A model generated the notes under the pieces. That model was given only the letters and a program-made list of their open reading frames with translations. It had not been told where the DNA came from and did not search any database. Below, one piece after another: positions 53,191-62,136 of a DNA stretch of 64,000 bases. The DNA is from a bacterium SCSIO 12827 (GTDB lineage Bacteria; Pseudomonadota; Alphaproteobacteria; Rhodospirillales; Casp-alpha2): positions 992,001-1,056,000 of the forward strand of contig CP073746.1 of NCBI GenBank assembly GCA_024397995.1, written 5' to 3'. Each line of letters starts with the position of its first letter. The first letter of the stretch is position 1. A program made the position numbers and the translations under genes.

Positions 53191-54234
53191 CTAGCTACCG
53201 CTCAGATCGTGGTTGTTTTCCCAGAAGTATTCTTTCCAGTCGGCAGGCATGTTCTTGATCGAGCCGATGGAATGCATGAACTTGGCAAATTCCATGGTCC
53301 GGCTGGGCGAGATGGAATAGTGCATTTCGCTCTTGTCTTTGATCATCGCCTTGACGTCTTCCAGCGGCAGCTTGGATTTGGTGAACCGATGGAACAGCGC
53401 AGCGGCGCGGTCAGTGTCTTCGTTGATCCACTTGGCGGCGGCGCGGTAAGAGTCGCTGACGCATTTAAACAGTTTGGGGTTGTCGTTCTTCCACTTCTCG
53501 GTGTTGTAAAGCAGAACCGTGGAATGCTCACCGCCCAAAACGTCATAAGAGGTCATGACCGTGCGGACCTTGCCGCTTTTCACTTCCTGATAGGACGTCG
53601 GCAGGGTGGCGAAATGGCTTTTCACAGCCTGTCCACCGGCCAAAAGGGCGGCGGCGGCGGACGGATGCTTCATGGACACGGTGATGTCATCCAGTTTGAA
53701 TGCCTCTTCCGGGCCCCACTTCTTGGCTGCGGCCATCTGCAGGACCACCGCCTGGATCGACACCTTCACCGACGGCGTGGCGATCTTGTGATCGGTCAGG
53801 CCGACATAGTCTTCAAGCTTGTTGATCTTGGGATCGTTGGTGTTCAGCTTCAGCGGCATGGCCGACAAGGTCGCGATGGCCTTGACGTTGATGCGGCCTT
53901 TGGTCTTGTCCCACAGTTTGAGCAGCGGGCCGATGCCGCCGGCGGCGAAGTCGACGTTGTTGGACAGCAGCGCCTGGTTGACGGCGGCACCGCCCGAGAA
54001 GCGGTTCATGGTGACTTTGACGTCGCCCAGGCCGGCATCCTTGGCACAGGTTTCGATCATCTTGTGATCAAATACGACGTGCTGGGGCAGATACAGCAGG
54101 CCGAACTGCTGTGCGAAACGGATGGTGTCCGTTTCGGCCTTGGCCGAAGTGGCGCTGCCGGCCGTAAAGGCCAGTGCGACAGCGCCGCAGACGGCCGCGG
54201 TCGCGGCCTTGCGTGTAAAGCTTCTGTTAGTCAT
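53191..54234 (-). CDS. ABC transporter substrate-binding protein, TauA/SsuA/NMT1-like
   Basis: 347-residue periplasmic protein. Signal peptide about 1-33 (TRKAATAAVCGAVALAFTAG, cleavage near AKA-E). The mature part starts with a TIRFAQQFGLLYLPQHVV strand pattern and has the NMT1-type segments RFSGGAAVNQALLSNNVDFA and LLKLWDKTKG. Binds the ligand; sulfonate, or another small organic compound. ATG 54234 has GGAGG nine bases upstream. First gene of the ABC-TauD operon. Confidence 0.88.
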   Translation of the reverse strand: MTNRSFTRKAATAAVCGAVALAFTAGSATSAKAETDTIRFAQQFGLLYLPQHVVFDHKMIETCAKDAGLGDVKVTMNRFSGGAAVNQALLSNNVDFAAGGIGPLLKLWDKTKGRINVKAIATLSAMPLKLNTNDPKINKLEDYVGLTDHKIATPSVKVSIQAVVLQMAAAKKWGPEEAFKLDDITVSMKHPSAAAALLAGGQAVKSHFATLPTSYQEVKSGKVRTVMTSYDVLGGEHSTVLLYNTEKWKNDNPKLFKCVSDSYRAAAKWINEDTDRAAALFHRFTKSKLPLEDVKAMIKDKSEMHYSISPSRTMEFAKFMHSIGSIKNMPADWKEYFWENNHDLSGS

Positions 54235-54614
54235 GGTATTCGTCCTCCCTAATGACGATGCGTGGTCTGTCATGAAACGGGTTTCGATGCCGCGTTATGC
54301 CCGCCGAACCTCGTTGTCCGGTCGGTAGGGACGTTCACTACCGTGCCTGATCGCGCATCCCAACCACCTGGGATTTGCGACGCAGAAGGGCGGAGTGTCT
54401 TGTTGTCTATTCGTCCCTAGCATCACAGGTATGAAGACTATCGGGAAAAAACCGATATTCCTATATAGTTTTTCGAAATTTCCCCCGATATAGTGCCTTC
54501 TCGAATTACGATATAGTTTTCATGGGTAGGTTGGCAATCACTTGCCGTGGCTCGTTTCACCAAACGACGCTAATTAAGACAAAACAATGGGACATAGGTC
54601 CAGGAGAGGACAAA
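54235..54614. promoter_or_regulatory. Control region between the ABC operon and the DUF3604 gene, with three ATATAG repeats
   Basis: 380 bases without a gene. Its AT-rich right part has three near copies of YRATATAGT: at 54461-54469 (CTATATAGT), 54486-54494 (CGATATAGT) and 54509-54517 (CGATATAGT). They are spaced 25 and 23 bases apart, about two helical turns. They probably bind a regulator of one or both divergent units. The left part shows nothing else I can name. Confidence 0.5.
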
Positions 54615-56945
54615 ATGCTCGACCAGCAGGATGACGGCGGACAGGGTGCGCTCAATTCAAGTTCAACCATCGAGGCGCCGATCGCGCCCGATGAACTCGG
54701 CCACGCGGTGCTGACGCCGTCCGGTGCATTTGAGGCCGGATCTTGGCAAACCTTCACGCTGGTTTATACCTGCGGCAAGTACGGGATGGATGACAGCGCC
54801 TCCATGCGCGTCTGTTTCCGTTTTGCCTCGGACCAGAGCCGCCCGCAGTTCGACGACCCCAAGTGGCGCAACTACACCACGGTCGTGGCTTCCAACAACG
54901 CCGTGCTGGAAACCCGCTACGATCCCAAGGGCAACGTGCGCCCGTGGGACCGGGCACTTTATATTAAGGTGGTTAAGGGCTTCATGAAGGAAGGTGACAC
55001 CATCACCATTACCTTCGGCGAAACCTCGGGCGGGTCGCAGGGCATGCGCCTGCAAACCTTCTGCGAGGACAGCCTTGAATTCCGCGTCCTGGTCGATCCC
55101 ATCGCCACCGCCAACTATCAGGCGCTGCCGGTTCAGCCGGTCATCCGCATTGTTCCGGGCAAGCCCGTGACCTTTGCCGCCGTGGTGCCGACCGCGCGTT
55201 GCCCCGGCGAGACCTTTGACCTGAAGATCAAGGGCGAGGACATCTGGGGCAATCCGTCGGATCTGTGCGATGTGACCTATAAGGTCAAAAGTTCCCGCCC
55301 GGTCAACGGCCTGCCTGACAGCGTGACTTTGGCGCCCGGCGCCTTCGCCACCATCGTCGAGGGATTGAGCGTCGATGCCCCGGGCCCGGTCGATATCTGG
55401 TTCGAGGATGCCTCTGGCACGGAAGTGTTCCGCGCCAACCCGCTGTGCATTCAAAAGGACCTGGAACTCAAACCCTATTGGGTCGATCTCCACGGCCAGT
55501 CCGAGGAAACCATCGGCACCGGTTCGGCGCGGGCTTTCTTCGAATTCGCCCGTGACCGCGCCTTCGTCGATGCCGCCGGCCACCAAGGCAACGATTTTCA
55601 GATCACTAAGGGTTTTTGGTCCCATCTGGACAAGCTGTGCGAGGAATTCGACGAACCCGGCAAGTTCCTGACGCCGCTTGGATATGAATGGTCGGGCAAC
55701 ACGGCCTTGGGCGGTGACCGCAATATGTTCTATCCGTCGAAGGACCGGGTCATTCGCCGCTCGTCCCATGCCCTGATCGAGGACAAGTCGGACCTGTCCA
55801 CGGATTGCAACACGGCGGGCGAACTCTTTGAAGCCCTGGCCCGTGACGAGGAATGGGACGTCGTATCCTATGCTCATTGCGGCGGGCGCTATGCCGACGT
55901 GAAAATGGCCCATGACGGCCGGTTCGAAAAATCCATGGAGATCCATTCCTCCTGGGGGACGTTCGAATGGCTGGTCGAGGATGCCCTCGACATGGGCTAT
56001 CGCACGGGCATTGTCGCCAATTCGGACGGTCACAAGGGCCGGCCGGGAGCCAGTTATCCCGGCGCGTCGCTGTTCGGCGCCGTCGGTGGCCTGACCTGCA
56101 TGCTGATGCCTGACCTTTCGCGGGATTCCCTGTTCGATTGCATCCGCAAACGTCATCATTACGCCACCACCGGCGGCCACGGCGGGCGCATGGTGATCGA
56201 CGTGAAGGCGCGGTTCGATGCGCCGGCGACGCTCTATCATGACGATCCGGCGCTTGATTATCCGACGCCGCCCAAGGGTCATGAAACCAGCGAGGCCATG
56301 ATGGGCGACATCGTCCACCTGCCGGACGGTGGTGTGCGGCTGGATGTCGATATCCAGGGCGCCAGCCCGATTGAGCGGGTCGATATCTTCAACGGCCGAG
56401 AATTGATCGAAACCGTCCGGCCATACGGCCAGGAAGACTTGGGTGGTCGCATCCGCGTCCATTGGGAAGGGGCCGAATACCGCGGCCGCTTCCGCCAGGT
56501 TATCTGGGACGGCACGGCCCACGTCCAGGATAACGAGATCGTCCGCGCCCAGGCCTTCAACTTCTTCAACCCGGAAAAGGTGCTGGAGCAAACATCGGAT
56601 ACGGCGCTCAAATGGATGTCCTTGACCACGGGCAACTTCGCCGGTTTCGATGTTTGGCTGAAGGACGCCTGGGGCGGCACGCTCCAGATCGAGACGCCGC
56701 TGGTGCAATGCGGCGTGCCGCTGGAGGAAATCGGCCTGGAGGACGAGATGTTCGACAAGTCGGGCATCCTGCCCCGGTTCCTCAAGATCTTCCGCCTGCC
56801 GGAAGAGAACCCGCATCGCAAGATGTCGTTCTCGCGCAAGATCGACCTCAAGGACGATCGGGACAACGCCCTCTTTATCCGCCTGACGCAGGAAGACGGC
56901 ACGCGGGCCTGGACATCGCCGATCTACGTCTGTCGCAAGCTGTAA
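54615..56945 (+). CDS. DUF3604-family protein
   Basis: 776-residue protein. An N-terminal beta-rich part (about 1-285) is followed by a PHP-like metal-binding domain: VDLHGQSEETIGTG (about 290-303), AGHQGNDFQITKGFW, SYAHCGG and IVANSDGHKGRPGAS, the conserved His/Asp set of DUF3604. This family is predicted to hydrolyse an unknown substrate with metal ions. It has no signal peptide, unlike many relatives. ATG 54615 follows AGGAGAGGA; the longer frame to 54522 is in the promoter region. A flavoprotein gene follows 115 bp later. Confidence 0.83.
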   Translation: MLDQQDDGGQGALNSSSTIEAPIAPDELGHAVLTPSGAFEAGSWQTFTLVYTCGKYGMDDSASMRVCFRFASDQSRPQFDDPKWRNYTTVVASNNAVLETRYDPKGNVRPWDRALYIKVVKGFMKEGDTITITFGETSGGSQGMRLQTFCEDSLEFRVLVDPIATANYQALPVQPVIRIVPGKPVTFAAVVPTARCPGETFDLKIKGEDIWGNPSDLCDVTYKVKSSRPVNGLPDSVTLAPGAFATIVEGLSVDAPGPVDIWFEDASGTEVFRANPLCIQKDLELKPYWVDLHGQSEETIGTGSARAFFEFARDRAFVDAAGHQGNDFQITKGFWSHLDKLCEEFDEPGKFLTPLGYEWSGNTALGGDRNMFYPSKDRVIRRSSHALIEDKSDLSTDCNTAGELFEALARDEEWDVVSYAHCGGRYADVKMAHDGRFEKSMEIHSSWGTFEWLVEDALDMGYRTGIVANSDGHKGRPGASYPGASLFGAVGGLTCMLMPDLSRDSLFDCIRKRHHYATTGGHGGRMVIDVKARFDAPATLYHDDPALDYPTPPKGHETSEAMMGDIVHLPDGGVRLDVDIQGASPIERVDIFNGRELIETVRPYGQEDLGGRIRVHWEGAEYRGRFRQVIWDGTAHVQDNEIVRAQAFNFFNPEKVLEQTSDTALKWMSLTTGNFAGFDVWLKDAWGGTLQIETPLVQCGVPLEEIGLEDEMFDKSGILPRFLKIFRLPEENPHRKMSFSRKIDLKDDRDNALFIRLTQEDGTRAWTSPIYVCRKL

Positions 56946-57060
56946 ATTCGGCGCAAGGTCTTGTAGCCTAGAGCCGCGGGCGGGAAGCCGTCCGCGGCGA
57001 GGCGTGTCTGCGTCCCGTCGATCCATCCAAGACCATCAATCAGAAATTTGAGGACCAATC

Positions 57061-58527
57061 TTGAAACCTTATAAATGGGATAGGGAAACGGACGTCATTG
57101 TCCTGGGCTTCGGCGGCGCCGGCGTGGCGGCGGCAGTGACGGCGCATGATCTGGGGGCGGAGGTCCTGATCCTGGAAAAGGCGCCGGAAGGACTTCACGG
57201 CGGCAACACGCGCATCGCGGCTCAGGGTTATCTGAATACGTCGGATGCGGACAAGGCCGCGACTTATCTGGAAGCCCTTTGCGGGCCTTATCCAGTGCCG
57301 GATGCAATGATCCGCACCTGGGCGCAGGAAATGTGCCTGAACAACGATTGGGTTCGTGACCTGGGCGGCGATCCCCAGGAACACCAGCATCAGCCGGAAG
57401 GCATCGAATACCCGGAGCTGCCGGGCGCCACCTGCGTCCACAAGTTCCACGATGGCCCGACCTACGGCTATTCCTTCACCTGGAAGCGGTTCGAAAGCTT
57501 CGTTGCGGAACGGGACATTCCGGTCCTTTACGAAACGCCGGGCCGGGAATTGATCCAGGACGGCGATACCCGGGAAATTCTGGGCGTGCGCGCGGAGAAA
57601 GACGGCAAGTCCGTGCTCATCAAGGCGCGGCGCGGCGTGGTTCTGACCTGCGGCGGGTTCGAGAACAATCAGGAAATGATCCGCAACTACTTGCCGGGCG
57701 TGTCCCATTGCTATCCGTCGGGGACCCCCTACAACGAAGGTGACGGCATCTCCATGGCACTCTCGGTCGGTGCCGACCTGTGGCATATGAACAACTTCGC
57801 GGGTCCGTCCATGGCCCTCAAGGTGCCGGAGTATCCCGCCACCTTCTCAATCCAGGCCCTGCATTTCGCCAAGGAATATCCCGGCGGCATGATCATCGTC
57901 GGTCCGGACGGTCGGCGGTTCTACGACGAGAAATTCAAGCATCGCCACGGCAAGGTGCCGATCAACGGCGTGTGGTCGCCGATGCATGTGCCGACACCCA
58001 TGTTCATGGTGTTCGATCAGGACATGATGTCGGCCGCACCCCTCTACAACAAGAACCCCAACCGAGGCTGGACGCCGATCATCTCCCGCTATGACTGGAG
58101 CGACGATAACTCCGCCGAACTGGCAAAGGGCTGGATCAAGAAGGGCGAGACCATTGAGGAGCTTGCCCGGGTAATCGGTTTGGACACGGAGGCACTCGCC
58201 GCCACGGTGGCACGCTGGAACACACAGGTGGCGGCCGGGGAGGATGCGGATTTCGGGCGCAATCTGATGTTGTCACCGCTGGCCAAGGGACCCTTTTACG
58301 CAATGGAGTTGTCGCCTTCGATGATCAACACCCAGGGCGGCCCCCGGCGCAACGAGGAAGCCAAGATCCTGCGCCCGGACGGCACGCCCATTCCCCGGCT
58401 CTATAGCGCGGGCGAGTTGGGGTCGATCTACAGCTATCGATATCAGGGCACGGGTAATATCGGCGAATGCCTGGCCTTCGGGCGGATCGCCGGACGCAAC
58501 GTCGCCGCCGAAACACCCCTGTCGTGA
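57061..58527 (+). CDS. FAD-dependent oxidoreductase, fumarate reductase/ketosteroid dehydrogenase-like
   Basis: 488 residues of the FAD_binding_2 family. FAD motif VIVLGFGGAGVAAAVTA (about 12-28), LEKAPEGLHGGNTR, and a late GELGSIYSYRYQGTGNIGECLAFGRIA that closes the FAD fold. The central part has the capping domain of succinate/fumarate/tricarballylate-type enzymes. It may desaturate or reduce a C-C bond in the substrate handled by the DUF3604 partner. TTG 57061 is the start, with GAGGA seven bases upstream. Confidence 0.83.
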   Translation: MKPYKWDRETDVIVLGFGGAGVAAAVTAHDLGAEVLILEKAPEGLHGGNTRIAAQGYLNTSDADKAATYLEALCGPYPVPDAMIRTWAQEMCLNNDWVRDLGGDPQEHQHQPEGIEYPELPGATCVHKFHDGPTYGYSFTWKRFESFVAERDIPVLYETPGRELIQDGDTREILGVRAEKDGKSVLIKARRGVVLTCGGFENNQEMIRNYLPGVSHCYPSGTPYNEGDGISMALSVGADLWHMNNFAGPSMALKVPEYPATFSIQALHFAKEYPGGMIIVGPDGRRFYDEKFKHRHGKVPINGVWSPMHVPTPMFMVFDQDMMSAAPLYNKNPNRGWTPIISRYDWSDDNSAELAKGWIKKGETIEELARVIGLDTEALAATVARWNTQVAAGEDADFGRNLMLSPLAKGPFYAMELSPSMINTQGGPRRNEEAKILRPDGTPIPRLYSAGELGSIYSYRYQGTGNIGECLAFGRIAGRNVAAETPLS

Positions 58528-58533
58528 CGGGCG

Positions 58534-59421
58534 TCAGGCGTCGGCCGGTTCGCTGACCGGCGCCACGTCCACGGCGACGGCGACCTTGTGTTCGCCACCG
58601 CCCAGCACCATGCCGTTGATCGGGCTGACGTCGCCGTAATCGCGGCCCCAGGCGACGGTGATGTGTTCGTCCTCCGGCATCAGGTTGTTGGTCGGGTCCA
58701 GGTCGACCCAGCCGTGTTCCGGCACCCAGACGGCCAGCCAGGCGTGCGACGCGTCGGCGCCGATCTTGCGTTCCTGGCCTTCCGGCGGATGGGTGCGCAG
58801 GTACCCTGAGACATACCGCGCCGGCAGGCCCATGGCCCGCAGGCAGGCGATCTGCAGATGGGCGAAGTCCTGGCACACGCCGCGCTTGTCGGCGAGCACC
58901 CGGTCGATCGGGGTCGAAATGTCGGTCACGCCACCTTCGTATTTGAAGCCCGTGAAGATGCGCGCCATCAGGTCCAGCGCCCCTTCCAGCACCGGGCGCC
59001 CCGGCGGAAAGGACCCCTGGGCAAAGGCTTCGGCCTGGGCCGACACGGTGAACGGGCTTTCGAACACATATTGGCTGGCGTCCAGGCAGACCGGATCCGA
59101 TTGCTTGGTCAGGTATCCAGCGACGTCTTCCCAAGGCGGGGTATTGGCCGGGGCGGGGGCGGGCAGGGCATGGATTTCGACCTGGCAGGTCGACGTGATC
59201 GAAAGCTTGCGATGGGGCTCCTCGATCGTCAGATAGGTCGTCGGATTGCCGAAGAAATCCATATCGTTCTTGGACAGGGTCGGTGCCGGTTCGATGATCA
59301 GGGCGTGATGGTGAGTGACCTGATGGGGGCAGGGGCGCGGTGCCAGATGAAGCAGGTGCTGGGACAGCGCCACATCGAAAGCGTAGGTGATCGTCGTCTG
59401 ATGGCTGATGTCGTAGATCAC
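58534..59421 (-). CDS. Transglutaminase-like protein
   Basis: 295 residues. N-terminal beta domain (YDISHQTTITYAFDVALSQHLLHLAPR-like) then transglutaminase core with Cys183 in KRGVCQDFAHLQ, His226 in DASHAWLAVWVP and Asp242 in WVDLDPTNN. GTG 59421 is the likely start; the frame extends upstream into the neighbour but without a site. It starts 11 bp after the ATP-grasp gene. Members of this group occur with ATP-grasp/alpha-E proteins and are thought to hydrolyse or form peptide or isopeptide bonds. Confidence 0.85.
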   Translation of the reverse strand: MIYDISHQTTITYAFDVALSQHLLHLAPRPCPHQVTHHHALIIEPAPTLSKNDMDFFGNPTTYLTIEEPHRKLSITSTCQVEIHALPAPAPANTPPWEDVAGYLTKQSDPVCLDASQYVFESPFTVSAQAEAFAQGSFPPGRPVLEGALDLMARIFTGFKYEGGVTDISTPIDRVLADKRGVCQDFAHLQIACLRAMGLPARYVSGYLRTHPPEGQERKIGADASHAWLAVWVPEHGWVDLDPTNNLMPEDEHITVAWGRDYGDVSPINGMVLGGGEHKVAVAVDVAPVSEPADA

Positions 59422-59431
59422 GGCCTGACAC

Positions 59432-62011
59432 TCATGGCAGCATCCCCCCGGCGGAGGTGCTGCGGGTTGGCAGAACATGGCTGAAGTATTTGCGGGCAAT
59501 CGCGTTTGACATTTCCAGAGTCTGATTGGCGATCTGGTCCAGGAACTGGGCCAGGTCGTTGCGCTGACCGCGTTTGTTACGCTGATTGCAGAGTTCCATC
59601 ACGTCGGCCAAGCGAATCTGGCTGTACATGGACTGAACCAGATATTCCTCGCGCGGCAAGGTGGCGCTTTCCTCGTCATGGGGGAAATGCCGGATGTGTT
59701 CGCCCAGGGTCGCGACCTGGAAGGCGAGGGACCGGGGATTGGTATCGTCGGCCAACAGCAGGTCAACCACCGCCGGCAACTGCACGGTCGAAAGATAGCG
59801 TGTGCGGTAAGTCATGGAACTGTCGCCCAATTCGAGCAGCAGGTCCAGGCGGCCCTCCTCGGCCGGGTTGCCGTCGACCACCAGTTCGCGGATCAGCTTC
59901 GCCGTATGGGTCGTGCGGTCGACCCGCCGTCCTGTGTCCAGCAGCCGCCAGCCGAGCGAGCGCGTCATGTTTTCCATCTGCATGCCGCTGAAGGCCGAAA
60001 GCTCTTCCAGAATATGGTTGAGCAGTTCCAACGCCGCCGACACGTCGAGACGGATCATCGCGGCCTGACCCACGGCGCGCTGATGCAGGCCGTTCAGCAC
60101 GCGCCAGGAATCCGTGGACAGCCGCTCGCGCACCAGCGACGCGGTGCGCTGCAGATTGCCCAGCAGATTCAACAGGCCGTTGGCCCGCCCCCGGTCGAAC
60201 AGGATCATCGCCATCTCGCGCTCGACCGCGCGGATGCCGCCGGCCGCGGCTTTCTGCGCCGTGCGCCGATTCAGATAATCCAAATCGACCAAAATATTGG
60301 TCAGGCGCGTCAGGGTTTGTGGATCATCACCGGCGCCGGCTTCACCGGCGAAGCGCAGGATCAGGGCCCGCATCAGGCGGACCGAGCTTTCCGTGCGTTC
60401 CGCATAACGGCCGAGCCAGAACAGGTTGTCGGCCACCCGCGACGGCAGGTCCGAGCCCGAACGCCGGAGCGTCACCGCCTGGTCGGGCGCGGTCAATCGC
60501 GTGAAGGTCGAGACCGGGCCGTCGGACAGCACCCAGGTATCCTTCGACGCGTCGCCTTGCTGCATGGTCACGGCCTGGGCGGCGACACTGTCGGCTGTCC
60601 GCGTCAGGCCGCCGGGCATGACCCGGTAACTGTCGCCGTCGGCGCAGACGTAGACACGCAGCACGACCGGCCGGGGCTCGATCCCGGCATCGGACCAACC
60701 GGGGGTGGTCGAGAGCGTCAGGGTTTCCTGCCCGAAGTATTGATACCCACGGCGACCGAGCAGGTTGATGATCTCCTGCCGCCGCTCGCCCGAGGCCTGA
60801 CCGGGCAGCAACGCGCCGTTGCGGTTGTTGAGGATCGAGGAATTGGAGAACGTCGGGCGCAACACCAGGTCATCCAGGTGTTGGCTGACGTATTCACGCT
60901 CTTGCTCCTGGCCGCACCACCATGTCGCCAGGGACGGGACCTTCAATTCCTCGCCCAGGAGTTCACGGCAGAGGCCCGGATAGAAGCTCATCAAGGCTTC
61001 GCATTCGACAACGCCTGACCCCAACGAGTTGGCCACGACCACGTTGCCGGCGCGCACGGCGGCAACCAAGCCGGCAACGCCGAGAAGGGAATCGTTGCGC
61101 AACTCCAGCGGGTCGCAGAAATCACTGTCGACGCGGCGCAGGATCAGGTCGACTCGCTTCAGGCCGTTCAGGGTCTTGAGAAAGACATGGTTGTCGCGCA
61201 CGGTCAGGTCGGCGCCCTCGACCAGGGGAAAGCCCAGGTAACGCGCAAGATAGGCGTGTTCGAAATAGGTTTCGTTGTGCGGCCCCGGCGTCAATAGCAC
61301 GGCAAGCGGGTCGTCCCGGCCCGACAGGTTGATCAGGTTGTCGCTCAATGCCTGGAAGAACCCGGCCAGGCGATGGACCTGTGCGGAGCGGAAGATGTCC
61401 GGCAGGGTGCGTGCCAGAACGATACGGTTTTCAAGGGCGTAGCCGGCGCCCGACGGGGCCTGGGTGCGGTCGCTTAAGACCCACCAGCGTTGATCGGCGG
61501 CGCGCGCCAGGTCGAAGGCCATGAAATGAAGATGCACGCCGCCCGGCGGATTGATGCCGCGCATGGGGCGCATGAACGCCGGGTTGCCGTAGACCAGCGA
61601 CGACGGCAACAAATTGCGTTGCAACAGGGTCTGGTCGCCGTAGATGTCGTGGACGATGGCGTTCAGCAGTTTGGCGCGCTGGATCAGGCCGGCTTCCAAG
61701 GCCTTCCATTCCTCGGCTCCGATCAGGAAGGGGATCGGGTCCATGCGCCAGGGCCGGGTCGATTCCCCGGTGTCGTCGTAGATGTTGTAGGTGGTGCCGT
61801 TTTCCCGGACCAGGCGCTGCGCCGTGTCCCAGCGATCCTGCAGTTCCTGATCGCTAAACCGCCCCAGGCTTTCCAGGAAATTGCGCCAATGGGGGCGCAC
61901 GCCCGCCTGGGCGTCCATCATCTCGTCATAGACGCCCGAAAGGGGGGCATAGTCGTCGGCCAGGAAAACGCCTGGCGAGGTGCCGTTCTTTGCCGGATTG
62001 CTGCCGCTCAC
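59432..62011 (-). CDS. Circularly permuted ATP-grasp fused to alpha-E domain
   Basis: 859 residues. Residues ~1-480 are a circularly permuted ATP-grasp type 2 domain (segments PDIFRSAQVHRLAGFFQALSD, LLTPGPHNETYFEHAYLARYLG, VDLILRRVD and ANSLGSGVVECEALM), and ~530-850 form an all-helical alpha-E domain beginning LPSRVADNLFWLGRYAERTE. Usually these are two adjacent genes, here one. Predicted to ligate amino groups in peptide synthesis. GTG 62011 has GGAG eight bases upstream. Confidence 0.87.
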   Translation of the reverse strand: MSGSNPAKNGTSPGVFLADDYAPLSGVYDEMMDAQAGVRPHWRNFLESLGRFSDQELQDRWDTAQRLVRENGTTYNIYDDTGESTRPWRMDPIPFLIGAEEWKALEAGLIQRAKLLNAIVHDIYGDQTLLQRNLLPSSLVYGNPAFMRPMRGINPPGGVHLHFMAFDLARAADQRWWVLSDRTQAPSGAGYALENRIVLARTLPDIFRSAQVHRLAGFFQALSDNLINLSGRDDPLAVLLTPGPHNETYFEHAYLARYLGFPLVEGADLTVRDNHVFLKTLNGLKRVDLILRRVDSDFCDPLELRNDSLLGVAGLVAAVRAGNVVVANSLGSGVVECEALMSFYPGLCRELLGEELKVPSLATWWCGQEQEREYVSQHLDDLVLRPTFSNSSILNNRNGALLPGQASGERRQEIINLLGRRGYQYFGQETLTLSTTPGWSDAGIEPRPVVLRVYVCADGDSYRVMPGGLTRTADSVAAQAVTMQQGDASKDTWVLSDGPVSTFTRLTAPDQAVTLRRSGSDLPSRVADNLFWLGRYAERTESSVRLMRALILRFAGEAGAGDDPQTLTRLTNILVDLDYLNRRTAQKAAAGGIRAVEREMAMILFDRGRANGLLNLLGNLQRTASLVRERLSTDSWRVLNGLHQRAVGQAAMIRLDVSAALELLNHILEELSAFSGMQMENMTRSLGWRLLDTGRRVDRTTHTAKLIRELVVDGNPAEEGRLDLLLELGDSSMTYRTRYLSTVQLPAVVDLLLADDTNPRSLAFQVATLGEHIRHFPHDEESATLPREEYLVQSMYSQIRLADVMELCNQRNKRGQRNDLAQFLDQIANQTLEMSNAIARKYFSHVLPTRSTSAGGMLP

Positions 62012-62136
62012 GCGATGCTCCACGCCCGACCGGGCCCATACCCATATAGGAGGGGGGAGGATAGGAGATCGCCGCGCCCACCGCTAGTGCGTTGTTTGAT
62101 CAAGATGAATCCAGTCTGAAAGGGAGGATTCCCGGT

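Noticed and set aside
54663-57026. 787-residue open frame on the minus strand
   Set aside because: Antisense to the DUF3604 gene, rich in Arg/His/Gly without domains, and no ribosome site.
56946-57060. GCCGCGG/CCGCGGC hairpin between the DUF3604 and flavoprotein genes as a terminator
   Set aside because: Seven-bp stem without a T run, inside a likely two-gene operon.
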